A stretch of DNA of 15,303 nt from Bacteroidales bacterium (GCA_029938185.1 JAOZVK010000075.1:1-15303), one strand, 5' to 3'. Counted from the first letter of the stretch, positions 6,611-13,577 are shown. Numbers and translations: made by a program. Notes: generated by a model not told the origin, from the sequence alone.

Positions 6611-7657
6611 ATGAAAAAATTATACACATTTATACTACTGGTAGTATTTTTTTTTAATACCAGTTCACAAACAATAGTAAAACCTGCTTTGGTTAAATGG
6701 TACACTATTGAACAAGCTTGGGAGTTGAACAAACAAAATCCTCGTCCTATTTTTATTAAAGTTTATACCGATTGGTGTTCGTGGTGTAAACATATGACAA
6801 AAACTACTTTTGCAAACAAAGGCATTGCAAACTATTTGAATACAAATTTTTATCCAGTTCATTTTAATGCCGAAACTCTTGATACTATCATGTTTAATGA
6901 TACTTTATATTATAACAAATCTAAAAGAAAAAGACCAACACATGACTTGGCAAAAAAGTTGCTTGACAACAAACTGTCATATCCATCATTGATATTTTTT
7001 ACACCTAAAAAGAAAAAATTTGTAATTCAATCATACCTAAAAGCTTTAGATTTTGAACCTCTTTTAATATATATGTCCGAACAAATATATCGTACTTCAC
7101 CATACGATAAATTTGATTTAAATTATAAATATACTTTTCATAATTCGTACAAAGATTTTTTGGATAAACTTAAAGAAGATTCTAAAATTGACACTTCTGG
7201 CAAAATTAAATGGTATGATTTTAATAAGGCTATTGAGCTTAGTAAAAAACAAAAAAAGCCATTTTGGATTAATATATACACAGATTGGTGTCATTCGTGC
7301 AAAGTGATGAAACAAACATCTTATAAAAATCCTATAATAGCAAATTATATAAATAAAAACTTTTACCCTGTTCAGTTTAATGCTGCTTCTCAAGATACAA
7401 TTAAACTAAATAATAAAACATATGTAAGCACAGGAAAGGGTACTCCTCATCAATTAGCTATACAACTACTTAACAGATATTTAAAATTTCCTGCATTGGT
7501 TATATTAGATAAAAATAAAAAAATTATTAATAGATATAACGAATATTTATTAACAAAACATTTAGAAATAATTTCAGTATATATTATCGAAAAGGCTTAT
7601 AAAAAAATGACATTTGATAAATTTACGAAAAAATTTAAACCAAAAATTAAATACTAA
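6611..7657 (+). CDS. Secreted protein with two thioredoxin-like domains
   Basis: A 348-residue protein. Residues 1-20 form a signal peptide (basic MKK, hydrophobic LYTFILLVVFFFN, cleavage near SSQ-T), so it acts in the periplasm or is exported. Two homologous thioredoxin folds of the Thioredoxin_7/DUF255-like type follow. Domain 1 (about 29-165) has YTDWCSWCKHM with CxxC at Cys56/Cys59 and the conserved SYP (cis-Pro125). Domain 2 (about 199-335) has YTDWCHSCKVM with Cys227/Cys230 and KFP (Pro294). Both share the KWY...A.EL entry, NFYPV.FNAE/A and LA..LL segments, pointing to internal duplication. It is likely a thiol-disulfide reductase or isomerase for exported proteins; the substrate is unknown. 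The stop codon shares bases with the adjoining family A repeat. It is monocistronic as far as seen. Confidence 0.9.
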   Translation: MKKLYTFILLVVFFFNTSSQTIVKPALVKWYTIEQAWELNKQNPRPIFIKVYTDWCSWCKHMTKTTFANKGIANYLNTNFYPVHFNAETLDTIMFNDTLYYNKSKRKRPTHDLAKKLLDNKLSYPSLIFFTPKKKKFVIQSYLKALDFEPLLIYMSEQIYRTSPYDKFDLNYKYTFHNSYKDFLDKLKEDSKIDTSGKIKWYDFNKAIELSKKQKKPFWINIYTDWCHSCKVMKQTSYKNPIIANYINKNFYPVQFNAASQDTIKLNNKTYVSTGKGTPHQLAIQLLNRYLKFPALVILDKNKKIINRYNEYLLTKHLEIISVYIIEKAYKKMTFDKFTKKFKPKIKY

Positions 7658-7692
7658 GGTCTTTGACCTATTTAACAATGCTTTTGCTTGAT
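7656..7692 (+). repeat. Family A repeat, truncated left end
   Basis: AAGGTCTTTGACCTATTTAA matches the family A left end, with stem AGGTC/GACCT and a TTT loop. It starts inside the preceding gene's stop codon. The remaining two-thirds of the element is missing and a family B element begins at 7718. The hairpin may act as a weak terminator, although no T-run follows. Confidence 0.6.
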
Positions 7693-7717
7693 GTATAGTT
7701 AGTTGTAATTCAAAATG

Positions 7718-7833
7718 GGCTACACGTATAGTATTGCACATTATTTTATTTTTTGACAGGATTAACAGGATTGATTTTTATCCTGTTACAAAATGCCTGA
7801 TAAACAAGACTGTCCAACTTCTGAAGGGTAGCC
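7718..7833 (+). repeat. Family B MITE-like element, copy 1
   Basis: A 116-bp element with imperfect inverted ends: left GGCTACACGTATAG..TTGCACA and right TGTCCAACTTCTGAAGGGTAGCC (in reverse complement GGCTACCC...TTGGACA). The core GACAGGATTAACAGGATT contains a 9-bp stem, TAACAGGAT (7763-7771) with ATCCTGTTA (7780-7788). Copy 2 at 11149-11264 has the same length and about 94% identity (7 mismatches by eye). Confidence 0.8.
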
Positions 7834-7877
7834 TTCAAAATATAAGTTCTATACTATAAATTATTGCTAATTTATTC

Positions 7878-7920
7878 TAGCATAAGCAATATAAAAAGGC
7901 TCAAAGAGCCATCTTTATTT
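7878..7920 (+). repeat. GCATAAGC plus GGCTC/GAGCC hairpin before the GCS2-CBS gene
   Basis: GCATAAGC (7880-7887), ATATAAAA, then GGCTC-AAA-GAGCC and an ATCTTTATTTTTT tail. The architecture is the same as the reverse-orientation family A end (GCGTAAGCAACATTAAAT then AGGTC-GAA-GACCT), but the stem bases differ while pairing is kept. It lies 26 bases before the start of the next gene. Confidence 0.55.
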
Positions 7921-7945
7921 TTTAATAATTAAAAACTTATAAAAT

Positions 7946-9853
7946 ATGGGCGACTTTAATGTGAAAGGCATGAGTTCGAGAAATGAACTTCATAATTTTA
8001 CCCGACATCTATTGAATGATGTTCAGGCACTTGAATATATGTTAGAAAATTCGTGGTTCGAGACAGATGTGATAAGAATTGGTGCAGAACAAGAACTTTG
8101 TATTGTTGATAAAAATTGGAAACCGGCACCTCTAAATTTAGAATTGTTAGAAAAAATAAATAATCCGTATATAACTAATGAGCTTGCAAAATTTAATTTA
8201 GAAATTAATTTAAAACCACAAGTTTTTAAAGATAATTGTTTGTCGGTGCTCGAAAGCGAAATAAATTCACAAATAGAACTAATAAGAAAAGTTGCCAAAG
8301 AGTTTGAAACGGATATAGTTTTGACAGGTATTTTACCATCAATCAGAAAATTTGATGTTGAAGAAAAAAATATTACACCAATTGACAGATATTATGCTTT
8401 AATGGAGGCTTTAAGTCAATTGCGAGGAGGTTCTTATGAGCTTAAAATAAGTGGTATAGACGAATTGAATATAAAATTGGATACAGCACTAATTGAAGCT
8501 GCAAATACTGGTTTTCAGGTTCACCTTCAGGTAACTCCCGATGATTTTGTAAAAAAATATAATTTATCGCAGGCAATTGCTGGTCCTGTATTGGCAAGTG
8601 CTGTAAATTCGCCTTTATTGTTTGGAAAAAGATTATGGAGCGAAACACGAATTGCATTATTTCAGCAGTCAGTTGATACACGTATTACCAGTGAGCATAT
8701 AAGAGATAGGCAGGCGCGTGTAATGTTTGGTAACAAATGGTTAGAAGGAGATATTACAGATATATACAAAGAAGATATTCTTAAATTTCGTATTCTTTTG
8801 GGTGCTAATTTTGAGAAAAAATCTTTAGATATGATCGAAAATGGCGAAGTTCCAAATTTAAAAGCATTAACTGTTCATAACTCAACAGTATACAGATGGA
8901 ACAGAGCCTGTTATGGTATTAGCGGAAATGGAAAACCTCATCTTAGAATCGAAAATCGAATTTTTCCATCTGGACCTTCAGTTGTTGATGAAATTGCTAA
9001 TACTGCATTTTGGCTTGGTTTGATGAATGGCTATGGAGATGTATACCCTGATATAACAAAAGTTCTTGATTTTGATGATGTTAAAAATAATTTTTTTGTT
9101 GCAGCTCAAGTTGGTTTACGTGCTAATTTTCATTGGACTAATGGTAAAGTAATAAATGCAACAGAATTAATAAAAAAAGAACTTTTGCCAATTGCAAAAG
9201 AAGGTTTGATGAAAGCAAATGTAAATAAAAATGATATTGATAAATATTTAAATCTAATAGAAGCACGAGTTGATAAAAACACAACTGGAAGCTCTTGGCT
9301 ATTAAAATCTATCTCAAATTTGAGCGGAAAGGCAAGTAAAGAAGAAATAATTACAGCAATTACTGCTTCAACTGCCAAAAATCAAAAAAGTAAACTTCCT
9401 ATTAGCGAATGGAAAGAAGCTGCATTAGAAGACCTGCCTCATTGGAAACCTACCGAAATATTGGTAGAAGAGTTTATGACAACCGACTTGCTTACTGTAC
9501 ACCCCGACGATTTAATTGAATTTGTGGCAGATATGATTGACTGGGGAAAAGCTATGTATATTCCTGTTGAAAGCAAAAAAGGGAAATTAGCAGGATTGGT
9601 TACATATAGAAATGTGTTGAGACATATGAGAAAAAAATTGGAGGATAAAAAATATCAAGCTACTCTTATAAAAGATATTATGCTTAATAAACCTCATATT
9701 GTCAGACCAGACCAAAAACTAACAGAAGCATCAGATATTATGGAAAAATATAAAATTGGCTGTTTACCAGTTGTTAAAGATAATAAATTAATAGGGCTTG
9801 TAACCGAAAAAGAATTTTATGAATTAGGACAAAGATTGTTTAAAAGGTTGTAA
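7946..9853 (+). CDS. GCS2-family carboxylate-amine ligase with C-terminal CBS pair
   Basis: A 635-residue fusion. Residues about 20-490 are a glutamate-cysteine ligase family 2 (YbdK-like) catalytic domain: RIGAEQELCIVD (44-55) carries the ATP/Mg-binding acidic residues, with ALSQLRGGSYELKISGIDEL, NTGFQVHLQVTPDDF, NSPLLFGKRLWSETRIALFQ and PHLRIENRIFPSGPSV as later signature blocks. Residues about 507-565 (VEEFMTTDLLTVHPDD...) and 575-632 (IKDIMLNKPHIVRPDQ...) are two CBS motifs forming a Bateman module that usually binds adenine nucleotides. By family, the enzyme would join an amine to a carboxylate, classically glutamate and cysteine in the first step of glutathione synthesis; the real substrate in this CBS subgroup is not established here. 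No gshB-like partner is in the window. Cytosolic, monocistronic, normal length for the Bacteroidota fusion type. Confidence 0.92.
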   Translation: MGDFNVKGMSSRNELHNFTRHLLNDVQALEYMLENSWFETDVIRIGAEQELCIVDKNWKPAPLNLELLEKINNPYITNELAKFNLEINLKPQVFKDNCLSVLESEINSQIELIRKVAKEFETDIVLTGILPSIRKFDVEEKNITPIDRYYALMEALSQLRGGSYELKISGIDELNIKLDTALIEAANTGFQVHLQVTPDDFVKKYNLSQAIAGPVLASAVNSPLLFGKRLWSETRIALFQQSVDTRITSEHIRDRQARVMFGNKWLEGDITDIYKEDILKFRILLGANFEKKSLDMIENGEVPNLKALTVHNSTVYRWNRACYGISGNGKPHLRIENRIFPSGPSVVDEIANTAFWLGLMNGYGDVYPDITKVLDFDDVKNNFFVAAQVGLRANFHWTNGKVINATELIKKELLPIAKEGLMKANVNKNDIDKYLNLIEARVDKNTTGSSWLLKSISNLSGKASKEEIITAITASTAKNQKSKLPISEWKEAALEDLPHWKPTEILVEEFMTTDLLTVHPDDLIEFVADMIDWGKAMYIPVESKKGKLAGLVTYRNVLRHMRKKLEDKKYQATLIKDIMLNKPHIVRPDQKLTEASDIMEKYKIGCLPVVKDNKLIGLVTEKEFYELGQRLFKRL

Positions 9854-9904
9854 GTCTTTTGTCTGTAAAATGTTGCTTACGAAAAGAATGTTTTGTGTAT
9901 ATCA

Positions 9905-9958
9905 ACTTTGACAAAGTGTAAAACTTTGTCAAAGTGTAAAACTTTGTCAAAGTTAAAT
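9905..9958 (+). repeat. Three tandem 18-bp palindromic units
   Basis: Units 9905-9922, 9923-9940 and 9941-9958 read ACTTTGWCAAAGTGTAAA, with decay in the last. Each contains a palindrome ACTTTGWCAAAGT, so the array can fold within or between units. It starts about 50 bases after the GCS2-CBS stop and might help end transcription, but no T-tract follows. ACTTTG words also recur at 13072-13111. Confidence 0.7.
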
Positions 9959-10046
9959 TTGCAACAATTAAGTCGAAGACTATAAGAGCAATTGTTGGCA
10001 TTTTTCATTTATCGCTTGACACTTTTTGGATTTAAAACCTTGTTTT

Positions 10047-10114
10047 TTGGCAAGTTTCATTTTTAATGTTTTTTAAACTGTTAGCTAAAAAACATTAAAA
10101 ATGAAACTTGCCAA
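10047..10114. repeat. Perfect 28-bp inverted repeat (family E foldback)
   Basis: Arms 10047-10074 and 10087-10114 are exact reverse complements over 28 bases, beginning TTGGCAAGTTTCAT. The 12-base loop is AAACTGTTAGCT. Both termini and the loop word TTTAAACTGTTAGCT recur in a larger element at 10379-10563, so it is a mobile or structural repeat and not a simple terminator. Confidence 0.85.
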
Positions 10115-10116
10115 AT

Positions 10117-10221
10117 TAAGTACTATTACAAAAGTTTTTCGACATTTTCTTATTCATAACCTCCTGATTAAATTGCCTTTGTAATAATGCGTAAGCAACT
10201 ATAAATAGGTTGAAGACCTTA
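10117..10221 (-). repeat. Family A interspersed repeat, complete copy
   Basis: In reverse orientation, ACAAAAGTTTTTCGACAT (about 10128-10145) is the conserved right end, GCGTAAGC is at 10189-10196 and AGGTTGAAGACCTTA closes the left end (one G-U pair in the stem). It abuts both the perfect foldback and the 67-bp repeat that starts at 10221. Confidence 0.75.
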
Positions 10222-10287
10222 ATCATGTAAATCATATCAAATTATTATATTTATAAACTTAATCAATTTATGCCTTAACACAGTAGT
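10221..10287 (+). repeat. 67-bp direct repeat, copy 1
   Basis: Begins AATCATGTAAATCATATCAA and ends ACACAGTAGT. The same 67-base length is found at 13618-13684 (AATCATGTAAATCCTGTCAA...ATACAGTAGT) with only a few substitutions and no indel by eye. At the second site it overlaps the ACAGGATT foldback. Confidence 0.7.
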
Positions 10288-10326
10288 CTTACAAAAAATT
10301 TTCGACCTATGCAATCAAAATACTAT

Positions 10327-10376
10327 ATCCCCGTGTTTTGTGATACGCCTGTCGATGTATTCTGAAACACAGGGAT
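10327..10376. repeat. Imperfect roughly 20-bp hairpin
   Basis: The left arm ATCCCCGTGTTTTGTGATAC (10327-10346) pairs imperfectly with 10357-10376 (GTATTCTGAAACACAGGGAT) around a 10-base loop. It directly precedes the larger family E element. Confidence 0.5.
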
Positions 10377-10378
10377 TA

Positions 10379-10563
10379 TGGCAAGTTTCAAACGTAAATA
10401 ACAGTTGAATGGGAAAAATATCGAATATCGAATTTTGAAGTATTGCTGACGCATGTATGTTGTTTTGCGTAAGCCTTTTACTTCGATATTCAGTATTAGA
10501 TATTCAAAATTCGATATTATTTTAAACTGTTAGCTGAAAAAATATCGTTTTATGAAACATGCC
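10379..10563. repeat. Enlarged family E element with internal inverted repeat
   Basis: The termini TGGCAAGTTTCA (10379-10390) and ATGAAACATGCC (10552-10563) and the internal TTTAAACTGTTAGCT (10521-10535) match the perfect foldback at 10047-10114. Inside is a further perfect 16-bp inverted repeat, AATATCGAATTTTGAA (10424-10439) with 10503-10518, and GCGTAAGC at 10467-10474. It looks like the same element with a different or inserted core. Confidence 0.65.
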
Positions 10564-10642
10564 GAGATTATTAATAAAAATCAAGAACTTTACATGGTAC
10601 ATTTTCATAATATAATATAATATCAATTAAATTAATATAAAC

Positions 10643-11113
10643 ATGATTAATAAAGAGTTAATTAGATTAAAAACAATATACTACCTACTTTTGGGAAGTC
10701 AAATATTTATTTTTACAATCACACTAATAATACATCAAAAAGCAGGTATTTTACTTACAAACTATAATATCAACAATGATATTTTCATAAATATACTACC
10801 AATTATAGGATTAACATATCTACCTTTGGCTTTTTATGTTTATTCTAAAAAATGTAAAAAAGGTAAGGAGTTAGAAAACATCGAACATAAATTAAGAATA
10901 TATAAAAGTGCTTCATTAACAAAATACATTCTTTTTAAAGTTCCTGGCATTTTAAGTTTATTTGCTTATTTTTTGAGTAGTCAGGAACAATATTCATATA
11001 TTTTTATTGTAGCATTTATAGTTTTACTTTTCAATAAACCATCAAAAGAACGTTTTGTTAAAGATATGAAACTATCAATAAATCAGAGAGCAACTATTCT
11101 AATAAAGAATTAG
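10643..11113 (+). CDS. Small four-helix membrane protein of unknown function
   Basis: A 156-residue protein with four predicted membrane helices: about 11-31 (IYYLLLGSQIFIFTITLII), 46-66 (FINILPIIGLTYLPLAFYV), 94-111 (KYILFKVPGILSLFAYFL) and 117-132 (YSYIFIVAFIVLLFN). A charged cytosolic loop (68-90, KKCKKGKELENIEHKLRIYKS) separates the two pairs. The tail PSKERFVKDMKLS is typical of a widespread uncharacterised Bacteroidota family. There is no catalytic motif. The pattern (hydrophobic pair, basic loop, hydrophobic pair) suggests an inner-membrane protein with both termini inside. It stands alone between repeat-filled spacers and no regulator is visible. Coding status is well supported by length and composition; the function is unknown. 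Confidence 0.85.
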   Translation: MINKELIRLKTIYYLLLGSQIFIFTITLIIHQKAGILLTNYNINNDIFINILPIIGLTYLPLAFYVYSKKCKKGKELENIEHKLRIYKSASLTKYILFKVPGILSLFAYFLSSQEQYSYIFIVAFIVLLFNKPSKERFVKDMKLSINQRATILIKN

Positions 11114-11148
11114 CAAATTTGGCTCTTCTATTTTTTTTTATGTTGTTT

Positions 11149-11264
11149 AGCTACACGTATAGGATTGGACATTATTTTATTTTTTGACAGGATTAACAGG
11201 ATTGATTTTTATCCTGTTACGAAATACCTGATAAACAAGACTGTCCAACTTCTGACGAGTAGCC
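11149..11264 (+). repeat. Family B MITE-like element, copy 2
   Basis: 116 bases from AGCTACACGTATAG to GAGTAGCC, about 94% identical to 7718-7833 with no indel. It keeps the GACAGGATTAACAGGATT core and the TAACAGGAT/ATCCTGTTA stem. Near-identity between two sites 3.4 kb apart implies recent spread or gene conversion. Confidence 0.8.
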
Positions 11265-11366
11265 TGTTGTTTACACTTAAACAATTATACTACTACTGAT
11301 TATCAGGCAATTTAAAATTTATAAATAAATTTGTGTTAAAATAAGCTTTAAAAACCTTTTTTTTAT

Positions 11367-11374
11367 TACCTTTG
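11367..11374 (+). promoter_or_regulatory. Putative -7 box for the OB-fold lipoprotein gene
   Basis: TACCTTTG matches the Bacteroidota -7 consensus TAnnTTTG and lies 53 bases before the preferred ATG at 11428. A TTTG at 11330-11333 is too far upstream (33-base gap) to be a standard -33 partner. Confidence 0.4.
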
Positions 11375-11427
11375 CCGCCAAATTAATTTAAAATATGAAC
11401 ACAAATATTAAAAAAGGAGAAATTAAA

Positions 11428-11964
11428 ATGAGAAAATTATTATCAATTATTGTAATAGTTGTATTATTTGCAGCCTGTGGAACAAACACAGAAAATAAAG
11501 AAACAGAAAAAAAAGATTCAACTGAAACATCTGAACTTGTAAAAAAAGACATTCCAACAATAGCACTTGGTGAGTTTGATACAAAAGCTGGTGGTTTTGT
11601 AGAAAAAGAAATAATGGTAAGTGGAATCGTAGATCATGTATGCAAACATGGAGGAAAAAAAATACTATTAGTTTCGGATAATGGTGATGTACATGTTGAA
11701 TCAAAAAAAAGATTTGAAGAATCACTTGTTGGTAGCGAAATAGTTGTTACTGGTATAGTTAAAGAATTTAGAATTGATGAAGCACATTGCCTTAAAATGG
11801 AAGAAGATAACATTAATAGTCATAAAGAAGATGCTGACAAAGACATGTTAGAAAGAAAAAACAAACAAATTACTTATTATAGAGATTCTATGAAAAATGC
11901 AGGAGTAGACCATTTATCGTATTATTCACTAGAATATGTATCACACAAAGACAAAAAACAATAA
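11428..11964 (+). CDS. OB-fold-like lipoprotein
   Basis: A 178-residue lipoprotein from the chosen start. MRKLLSIIVIVVLFAAC is a lipoprotein signal with Cys17 as the lipidated residue. An AGGAG ribosome binding site (11415-11419) sits 8 bases before this ATG, which is why it is preferred over the in-frame ATG at 11395. A low-complexity Thr/Glu/Lys linker runs to about residue 45. Residues about 55-125 have alternating strands typical of a small OB-fold (EIMVSGIVDHVCKHGGKKIL, VVTGIVKEFRIDEAHCLKM). Cys and His in VCKHGG and in AHCLKM could bind a metal or heme. The tail is helical and charged. The next gene is a PepSY-associated membrane protein, 225 bases on, and such pairs are found in other Bacteroidota. 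Function unproven; an extracytoplasmic metal or heme role is inference. Confidence 0.82.
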   Translation: MRKLLSIIVIVVLFAACGTNTENKETEKKDSTETSELVKKDIPTIALGEFDTKAGGFVEKEIMVSGIVDHVCKHGGKKILLVSDNGDVHVESKKRFEESLVGSEIVVTGIVKEFRIDEAHCLKMEEDNINSHKEDADKDMLERKNKQITYYRDSMKNAGVDHLSYYSLEYVSHKDKKQ

Positions 11965-11983
11965 GCACACTTAGAGTTAAGCA

Positions 11984-12043
11984 AGTTAAAAGTGAATAGC
12001 TAAAAATTTGCTTACACCTGATAAACAGTGTAATATAAAAAAA
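11984..12043 (+). repeat. Family C repeat, copy near the PepSY gene
   Basis: AAGTTAAAAGTGAATAGCTAAAA, then TTTGCTTACACCTGATAAA and AATATAAAAAA. Same order of blocks as 5880-5944. GCTTACAC (12010-12017) is a one-base variant of GCTTACGC. Confidence 0.6.
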
Positions 12044-12189
12044 AGAATCGTTTTTATATAATATGCCTGATAATCGGCTATTTATTTCACTTACATAGTT
12101 TTTAAACTATGAGTTCTTAAAACTTGTTTTATTTAAGCAATGTTTTAAGAATTTTTTTATATAATAATAACAAATTTTTTAGAAACAGT

Positions 12190-12744
12190 ATGAAGAAATT
12201 AAGAAAATGGAGTAGAATTTTACATAGAGATATTGGTTTTTTCTTTATAGGAACATCTATTATTTATGGATTTTCGGGAATTGCATTAAACCATATGAAT
12301 GATTGGAACCCCAATTATAGTGTAAGTACAAATGATTTTGTTACTGAAATAAATTTGAATAAAAACGAAAAAATTAAAGAAAATATCTTTAAACTACTTG
12401 ATGAAATAGATGATAAAGAAAATTACAAAAAACATTACTACCCAAATGATAATTTTATAAAAATATTTTTGAATGGCGGTTCATCTATTGTTGTAAATAT
12501 AGATACAGGTGAAGGACAAGCTGAATATTTGAAAAAAAGACCTTTGTTCTATCAAGTCAATTACTTGCATTATAATCCAAATGCATGGTGGATGTGGTTT
12601 TCGGATATTTTTGCAGCAGCACTTATATTTCTTGCAATAACATCAATATTTATGGTAAGAGGACGAAAAGGAGCATACGGACGAGGTGGAATTTATATAG
12701 CCGTTGGAATTATTGTTCCTATTGTTTTCTTGTTATTATCTTGA
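12190..12744 (+). CDS. PepSY-associated transmembrane protein
   Basis: A 184-residue inner-membrane protein. The start at 12190 (MKKLRKWSRILHRDIG) is preferred over the in-frame ATG 66 bases upstream, because the extra residues are AT-rich noise and the family begins with this basic segment. Helix 1 spans about 14-34 and contains the signature IYGFSGIALNH. An extracytoplasmic domain follows (about 35-135). Helices 2 and 3 are about 138-156 (SDIFAAALIFLAITSIFM) and 166-184. Conserved His12, His35 and His127 (YLHYNP) with WWMWFSD fit the PepSY_TM-like group, often linked to iron or siderophore reduction and uptake. The short basic loop GRKGAYGRGG lies between helices 2 and 3. With the upstream OB-fold lipoprotein and the nearby ferritin, an iron role is plausible. 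The exact reaction is unknown. Confidence 0.88.
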   Translation: MKKLRKWSRILHRDIGFFFIGTSIIYGFSGIALNHMNDWNPNYSVSTNDFVTEINLNKNEKIKENIFKLLDEIDDKENYKKHYYPNDNFIKIFLNGGSSIVVNIDTGEGQAEYLKKRPLFYQVNYLHYNPNAWWMWFSDIFAAALIFLAITSIFMVRGRKGAYGRGGIYIAVGIIVPIVFLLLS

Positions 12745-12747
12745 ATT

Positions 12748-12773
12748 TTAGGTCTTTGATCTATTTAATATTG
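12748..12773 (+). repeat. Family A repeat, left-end fragment
   Basis: TTAGGTCTTTGATCTATTTAATATTG is the family A left end with one stem mismatch. It starts a few bases after the PepSY stop and is cut off by the family B copy at 12775, the same A-then-B order as at 7656-7833. Confidence 0.55.
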
Positions 12774-12774
12774 A

Positions 12775-12899
12775 GGCTACCCACGTAAGGTTGTCAGTAT
12801 TATTTATTAGGTATTTCGTAACAGGATAAAAATCAATACTGTTAATCCTGTTAATCCTGTCAATAAAATAAAATAATGTCCAATACTAAACATATAGCC
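12775..12899 (-). repeat. Family B MITE-like element, copy 3 (one extra 9-bp unit)
   Basis: Reverse orientation, GGCTACCCACGTAAGG to ATATAGCC, 125 bases. The core has three ACAGGATTA-like 9-mers in place of two, accounting exactly for the 9-base excess over copies 1 and 2. The ends and the stem are conserved. Confidence 0.75.
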
Positions 12900-12995
12900 A
12901 AAAAATTTTGTTAGGCTACTTAGGATAAGACAAATCACAAATAATAATTAACCATTTGCACTTGTTATTTTAACCTTTAACGGCTTCAAAAAATA

Positions 12996-13142
12996 GGCTA
13001 CCCACGTAAGGTTGGACACAATTGTTTTTCAAGTGGTTGCAACCATAAAGTTAAAGTAAACTTTTACAGAACTTTGCGAAACTTTGCGTTAAACTTTGTG
13101 TAACTTTGCGGTTAAAAAGCGTCTAACTTAAAACTGGTAGCC
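12996..13142. repeat. Element with family B termini but an AACTTTGCG-repeat core
   Basis: The left end GGCTACCCACGTAAGGTTGG and right end CTAACTTAAAACTGGTAGCC match family B termini, but the core (13072-13111) is a run of AACTTTGCG units in place of ACAGGATTA. Shared ends with a different internal short-unit array suggest one mobilising activity acting on terminal sequences. Confidence 0.6.
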
Positions 13143-13219
13143 AAAAAATACTCAAATATTCCAGATATTATCGTATTTTTTGAATTGTTAAAGCTTAAAA
13201 TTAACTGCGTGCAAATTAG

Positions 13220-13363
13220 CTAATTATAAATTATGAATTGCCTAAAGTGATTGATAAAGTACCATTTCTTGTAGGAATTGAAGATGGCGGCAAACTATCG
13301 ACTGACTTAATTTTTAAGATAAAGAATTTATCTTGCACCTATCAAAATATTTGTGTAAAATAA
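13220..13363 (+). pseudogene. Short coding-like remnant, unidentified
   Basis: An open frame without a start codon between a TAG (13217-13219) and a TAA (13361-13363). The 47 residues include ELPKVIDKVPFLVGIEDGG, which has better amino-acid balance and codon use than the surrounding noise. I cannot name a family. It may be the relic of a larger gene; chance is not excluded. Confidence 0.3.
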
Positions 13364-13577
13364 ATTCAAATAACTATTTAGGCACATATACAATTTTTTT
13401 TCACCTATTTTGTATAAGTTTTTTTTGTTTATGGTAAATTATTATATTATGTTTGTCAAATGAAAATGAATTTACATATAATGAAATTTTGAGAGATAAA
13501 AGCATTTCCGCCTGTAAATTTATTTTCGATATTGAAATATAGTAGTGTAACAAGACGTAAGTTTCTTTAGTATTATT

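Larger units (their letters stand above)
9854..10642. other. 789-bp gene-free spacer filled with repeats
   Basis: No convincing coding region on either strand. In order it holds a family A fragment with GCTTACGA (9875-9882), an 18-bp tandem palindromic array (9905-9958), another fragment with GTCGAAGAC (about 9970-9985), a perfect 28-bp foldback (10047-10114), a complete reverse family A copy (10117-10221), a 67-bp repeat (10221-10287), an A right-end fragment (about 10283-10307), an imperfect hairpin (10327-10376) and an enlarged relative of the foldback (10379-10563). Confidence 0.8.

Noticed and set aside
9905..9958. CRISPR array
   Set aside because: The units are contiguous with no spacers and no cas genes are present.
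11395..11427. Upstream start for the lipoprotein (MNTNIKKGEIK)
   Set aside because: It would place 11 residues before the lipoprotein signal, and an AGGAG site fits the ATG at 11428.
12124..12189. Upstream start for the PepSY protein
   Set aside because: The added 22 residues are AT-rich noise and the family begins at the MKKLRKWSR segment.
12585..12788. 67-residue + strand ORF overlapping the PepSY 3' end
   Set aside because: Out-of-frame shadow of the PepSY gene running into repeat sequence; low-complexity Ser/Tyr/Arg composition.
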